Origin: Sphingomonas oryzagri
Lineage (GTDB): Bacteria > Pseudomonadota > Alphaproteobacteria > Sphingomonadales > Sphingomonadaceae
Length of the DNA: 64,000 nt
Direction: 5' to 3'
Assembly: GCF_029906645.1 (NCBI RefSeq)
Contig: NZ_JARYGZ010000006.1
Location: 1-64,000 of the forward strand
The number at the start of each line of letters is the position of its first letter. The stretch's first letter is position 1. This document shows positions 61,361-64,000 of the stretch, piece after piece. Below the pieces are notes generated by a model. It saw only the letters and a program-made list of their open reading frames with translations. It made no database searches and was not told the DNA's origin. The translations under genes and the position numbers were made by a program.

Positions 61361-62323
61361 TTAGAAATCCTTGGGCAGCGCGAATCGCATCAGCAGGGTG
61401 CGTTCGAGGAAGAAGTAATTGTCGTCGGACCCGATCCAGACGACCGGGCCGGCCGGCGTCGGCTCGATCGCCAGCGCCTCCATGTTGTCGACCGTCAGCG
61501 GCGGCGCGATCTTCGCCAGCAGCTTGCCCACCACCGGCGCCCCGCCCGGCACGATCGCCTTCGGATCGATCACCGTCAGCGCGGCCGAGAAACCGGCGGT
61601 GGGGCTGAAGCGGCGATGGAGGACCAGCACCCGCCCGTCGGGCAGCTGCGCGGCGTCCGTGGGCGCGAAACCGCCCGGCGGCCCCTTGTAGCAGAAGCTC
61701 GTCGCGTCGGGATGCTCCACCGGATCGCCGGAGAAGAGCAGGGCGAAGTGGCTGCCATCCTTGCACCTCTTCGTTTCGGCGAAGACGAGGAAGCGACCGT
61801 CCGCGAGCCGCACCATGGCTTCCGCGCCCTCATTGTTGGGCCAATCCGCCATCAGCTTCGGTGCGGCATGGCCGTCGGCAACCGCGAAGCCCCTAGTGTA
61901 GCGCCAGATCTGGTTGCGCGTCTCGAACCCCGCCCAGACATGGCCGGTGGCGGGATCGTAGGTGGAGGATTCGCTGTCGCGATCGACCTTTCCGCCATCG
62001 CCGGGTCCGTCCGGCAGTTCGCTCATCGCATAGTCGGCCTGGGCGCCGGCGCCGGAGAAGCGCAGCCGCGTCACCACCCCGCCATCGCTCAGCATCACGA
62101 AATGGCCGTCCTGGATGGTCATGGACGAGATGCCGCCGAATCGGCGATCCGTGCCCTTCAACACCCAGCCGCCGAGATAGCGGAGCGCCCCCACCGTCCT
62201 CAGCCCCGGATCGGCGGGATCGAGCGCGACGGGCGTCGCCGTCACCCCCTGCGGGGCGGAGCGGACGGCGAGCGGCAGCGGCAGGATCGCGACGAGCGCG
62301 GCGAGCAGGGCAAGGCGGTGCAT
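61361..62323 (-). CDS. secreted phytase-like esterase (esterase-like activity of phytase family)
   Basis: A 320-residue protein with a signal peptide (MHRLALLAALVAILPLPLAVRS) and a beta-propeller-like body: RTVGALRYLGGWVLKGTDRRFGGISSM, DRDSESSTYDPATGHVWAGFE, NNEGAEAMVRLADGRFLVF, VDNMEALAIEPTP. This pattern matches the family annotated as esterase-like activity of phytase. Substrate unknown. ATG at 62323 places the signal peptide; the upstream frame is unsupported. Confidence 0.85.
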   Translation of the reverse strand: MHRLALLAALVAILPLPLAVRSAPQGVTATPVALDPADPGLRTVGALRYLGGWVLKGTDRRFGGISSMTIQDGHFVMLSDGGVVTRLRFSGAGAQADYAMSELPDGPGDGGKVDRDSESSTYDPATGHVWAGFETRNQIWRYTRGFAVADGHAAPKLMADWPNNEGAEAMVRLADGRFLVFAETKRCKDGSHFALLFSGDPVEHPDATSFCYKGPPGGFAPTDAAQLPDGRVLVLHRRFSPTAGFSAALTVIDPKAIVPGGAPVVGKLLAKIAPPLTVDNMEALAIEPTPAGPVVWIGSDDNYFFLERTLLMRFALPKDF

Positions 62324-62439
62324 CGCCTGCCGTCTTAGCGCGCGAGCGCCTGCGCGAAAGCCCCGCGATGCTGAACGGCGGCTAACGGCCACATTCAGGC
62401 CGCCGTCACGCGAGTCGCGCCATAAGGATCGGGTCATGC

Positions 62440-62458
62440 GGGAGGCATCGTGCCTCCC
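62440..62458 (+). promoter_or_regulatory. hairpin in the leader of the glycine-zipper gene
   Basis: GGGAGGCA (62440-62447) and TGCCTCCC (62451-62458) form a perfect 8-bp stem with a TCG loop, ending 12 bp before the AAGGAG ribosome-binding site of the next gene. It could modulate translation or mRNA stability, or mark an upstream terminator. Confidence 0.4.
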
Positions 62459-62481
62459 CTGAGGTCCGAAGGAGATTGGTC

Positions 62482-62868
62482 ATGCAGCGCAAGGCGCTCA
62501 CCATGGGTCTGATGGGCGGCCTGGCCGCTCTGTCGATGGCGGCGGTTCCGGCCGCGGCCGATGCCCATCGCTATCACGGCGATGGCTATTATGGCGGCGG
62601 CTACGGTGGCTACGGCTATGATCGCGGGTATCACGGCGGTCGCGGCTATTATGGCGACCGGGGCTATTACGGCCGCAGCGGCTATTACGGCCGGGGCTAT
62701 TATGGCCGCCACCACCGCTGCAACGGCACGGGTGGCGCCATCGTCGGCGCGGTCGCGGGTGGCCTGCTCGGCAATGCCGTGGCCGGCCGGGGCGACCGGA
62801 CCGCGGGCACGATCATCGGCGGCGGCCTCGGCGCGCTCGCCGGCAACGCCATCGGCCGCGATTGCTGA
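62482..62868 (+). CDS. glycine-zipper 2TM domain protein, Gly/Tyr-rich
   Basis: A 128-residue envelope protein: signal peptide (to about ADA, residue 28), a Gly/Tyr-rich repeat segment (residues about 30-75, units of YYG/GYYG/RGYYG) and a C-terminal glycine zipper (GGAIVGAVAGGLLGNAVAGRG, then GTIIGGGLGALAGNAIG). Related proteins are predicted surface or outer-membrane proteins. AAGGAG 7 nt upstream of the ATG. Function unknown. Confidence 0.82.
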   Translation: MQRKALTMGLMGGLAALSMAAVPAAADAHRYHGDGYYGGGYGGYGYDRGYHGGRGYYGDRGYYGRSGYYGRGYYGRHHRCNGTGGAIVGAVAGGLLGNAVAGRGDRTAGTIIGGGLGALAGNAIGRDC

Positions 62869-62966
62869 TCGTTAACCTCTCGTTCGGGCGAGGTTCATCC
62901 AAGCAACGGTAACAGCGTTGTCATACCCCAGTGGCGTATCGGGGAACCTCGCGTAGCGTATCGAGG

Positions 62967-63008
62967 AACGGGGTCGGGATCTTCGGATTTCCGGCCCCGA
63001 CCCGTTTT
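62967..63008. terminator. terminator-like hairpin between glycine-zipper gene and cobT
   Basis: AACGGGGTCGGG (62967-62978) pairs with CCCGACCCGTT (62996-63006, one bulge), followed by TTTT on the plus strand. It lies about 100 bp after the glycine-zipper stop and 12 bp before the cobT stop (convergent), so it may serve both. Confidence 0.6.
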
Positions 63009-63020
63009 GGGCGGACCTGC

Positions 63021-64000
63021 CTAGGCCGCCTCGTCGAAAAGATCGGCCAACTGGCCGACCATCGTACCGCCGAGCTGCTCCGCATCCATGATCGTCACCG
63101 CGCGCTGGTAATAGCGCGTCACGTCGTGGCCGATGCCGATCGCCACCAGCTGTACCGGCGAGCGATTCTCGATCCAGTGGATCACCTGGCGCAGATGCTT
63201 CTCCAGATAGCTTCCGCTGTTCACGCTGAGCGTCGAATCGTCGACCGGCGCGCCGTCCGAGATGACCATCAGGATGCGCCGTTCCTCGGGCCGCGCGATC
63301 AGGCGGCTGTGCGCCCACAGCAGCGCCTCGCCGTCGATATTCTCCTTGAGCAGGCCCTCGCGCATCATCAGCCCGAGATTCTTGCGCGCACGCCGCCACG
63401 GATCGTCGGCCTGCTTGTAGACGATGTGGCGCAGGTCGTTGAGCCGGCCCGGCATCGGCGGGCGCCCCGCCTGCAGCCACGCCTCGCGGCTTTGCCCGCC
63501 CTTCCAGGCGCGCGTCGTGAAGCCGAGAATCTCGGTCTTGACCCCGCAGCGCTCCAGCGTGCGCGCCATGATGTCGGCGCTGATCGCCGCGATCGAGATC
63601 GGCCGCCCGCGCATCGACCCCGAATTGTCGATCAGCAGCGTCACCACCGTGTCGCGAAACTCGATGTCGCGCTCGATCTTGTAGGAGAGCGAGAGCGTCG
63701 GGTTGACCACCACGCGGGCGAGGCGCGCGGCATCGAGCAGCCCCTCTTCCTGATCGAAATCCCAGCTGCGGGACTGCTGCGCCATCAGGCGGCGCTGCAG
63801 CCGGTTGGCGAGCTTCGTCACGGCACCCTGCAAATGGGTGAGCTGCTGGTCGAGATAGGCGCGTAAGCGGGTCAGTTCCTCGTCGTCACACAGCTCGGCC
63901 GCCTCGACCACCTCGTCATATTTGGTGGTGTAGGCCTGATAGTCGAATTGCGGCGAAAGATCGGAGAAGGGCCGGTTGGGCCGCGCCGGAGCGGCACCCT
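63021..64000 (-). CDS. cobT: cobaltochelatase subunit CobT (3' part, runs off the right edge)
   Basis: Only the C-terminal about 326 residues lie in the window; the frame stays open to position 64000 without a plausible start, and the translation upstream ([21 protein letters not shown]) is typical CobT. The C-terminal von Willebrand A domain has the metal-ion-dependent adhesion site DNSGSM and the later [13 protein letters not shown]. CobT works with CobS and CobN to insert cobalt into hydrogenobyrinate diamide in aerobic B12 synthesis. A full gene would extend further to the right. Confidence 0.93.
   Translation of the reverse strand, partial: GAAPARPNRPFSDLSPQFDYQAYTTKYDEVVEAAELCDDEELTRLRAYLDQQLTHLQGAVTKLANRLQRRLMAQQSRSWDFDQEEGLLDAARLARVVVNPTLSLSYKIERDIEFRDTVVTLLIDNSGSMRGRPISIAAISADIMARTLERCGVKTEILGFTTRAWKGGQSREAWLQAGRPPMPGRLNDLRHIVYKQADDPWRRARKNLGLMMREGLLKENIDGEALLWAHSRLIARPEERRILMVISDGAPVDDSTLSVNSGSYLEKHLRQVIHWIENRSPVQLVAIGIGHDVTRYYQRAVTIMDAEQLGGTMVGQLADLFDEAA

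Overview
The window is GC-rich chromosomal DNA of an alphaproteobacterium, most likely a Sphingomonas-type member of the Sphingomonadales. Evidence for this is the GapR (DUF2312) nucleoid protein, a TTG-started DUF4167 gene, a yebC-ruvCAB-ybgC-tolQRAB-pal order, a very large Oar-like TonB-dependent receptor, DUF2093/DUF1244/DUF1345 proteins, a CobT-type cobaltochelatase, and several families of short palindromic repeats. No rRNA or tRNA gene, CRISPR array, IS transposase, integrase or phage gene was seen.

Layout, left to right. 0.3-3.5 kb: Wzx-like flippase, CBS protein, small membrane protein, DUF4167 protein. 3.7-7.1 kb: translation operon hisS-prfA-prmC (minus strand), with a palindromic repeat inserted in frame inside prmC. 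7.2-16.7 kb: ppa, M61 aminopeptidase, DUF1345 protein, glycosyltransferase, GNAT, pdxI-like reductase, ispG with a small coupled gene, isoaspartyl peptidase, S1/P1 nuclease. 16.8-27.7 kb: the envelope/recombination block pal-tolBARQ-ybgC ... ruvB ... ruvAC, yebC, gapR. It is interrupted by a small XRE-regulator/membrane-protein cassette and by a divergent pair of secreted proteins, one a beta/gamma-crystallin. 27.7-41.8 kb: pyk, rpmJ with a HAD phosphatase, lipoprotein plus M14 carboxypeptidase, gpmA, purEK, M16 peptidase, clpB.

41.8-50 kb is the most distinctive accessory-looking locus. It holds a stand-alone Asp/Asn beta-hydroxylase, a sulfotransferase, a TPR-2OG oxygenase, a TPR-Asp/Asn beta-hydroxylase and a 1027-residue TonB-dependent receptor. 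A TPR-sulfotransferase at 56-57.9 kb may be functionally related. 50.2-64 kb: M23 peptidase, xseA and purD (divergent with overlapping start codons), CorC/HlyC transporter, tadA, small membrane proteins, rpmB, phytase-like esterase, glycine-zipper protein and the 3' part of cobT, which runs off the right edge.

Four classes of short inverted-repeat element are scattered through the window: A (about 67-84 bp, five copies), B (about 85-95 bp, four copies), C (about 118-143 bp, two copies plus a half) and D (136 bp, one copy). Family A has nested hairpins whose stem bases co-vary between copies. Starts were chosen from Shine-Dalgarno match and family N-termini. Functional statements come from motif recognition by eye, not from database searches.
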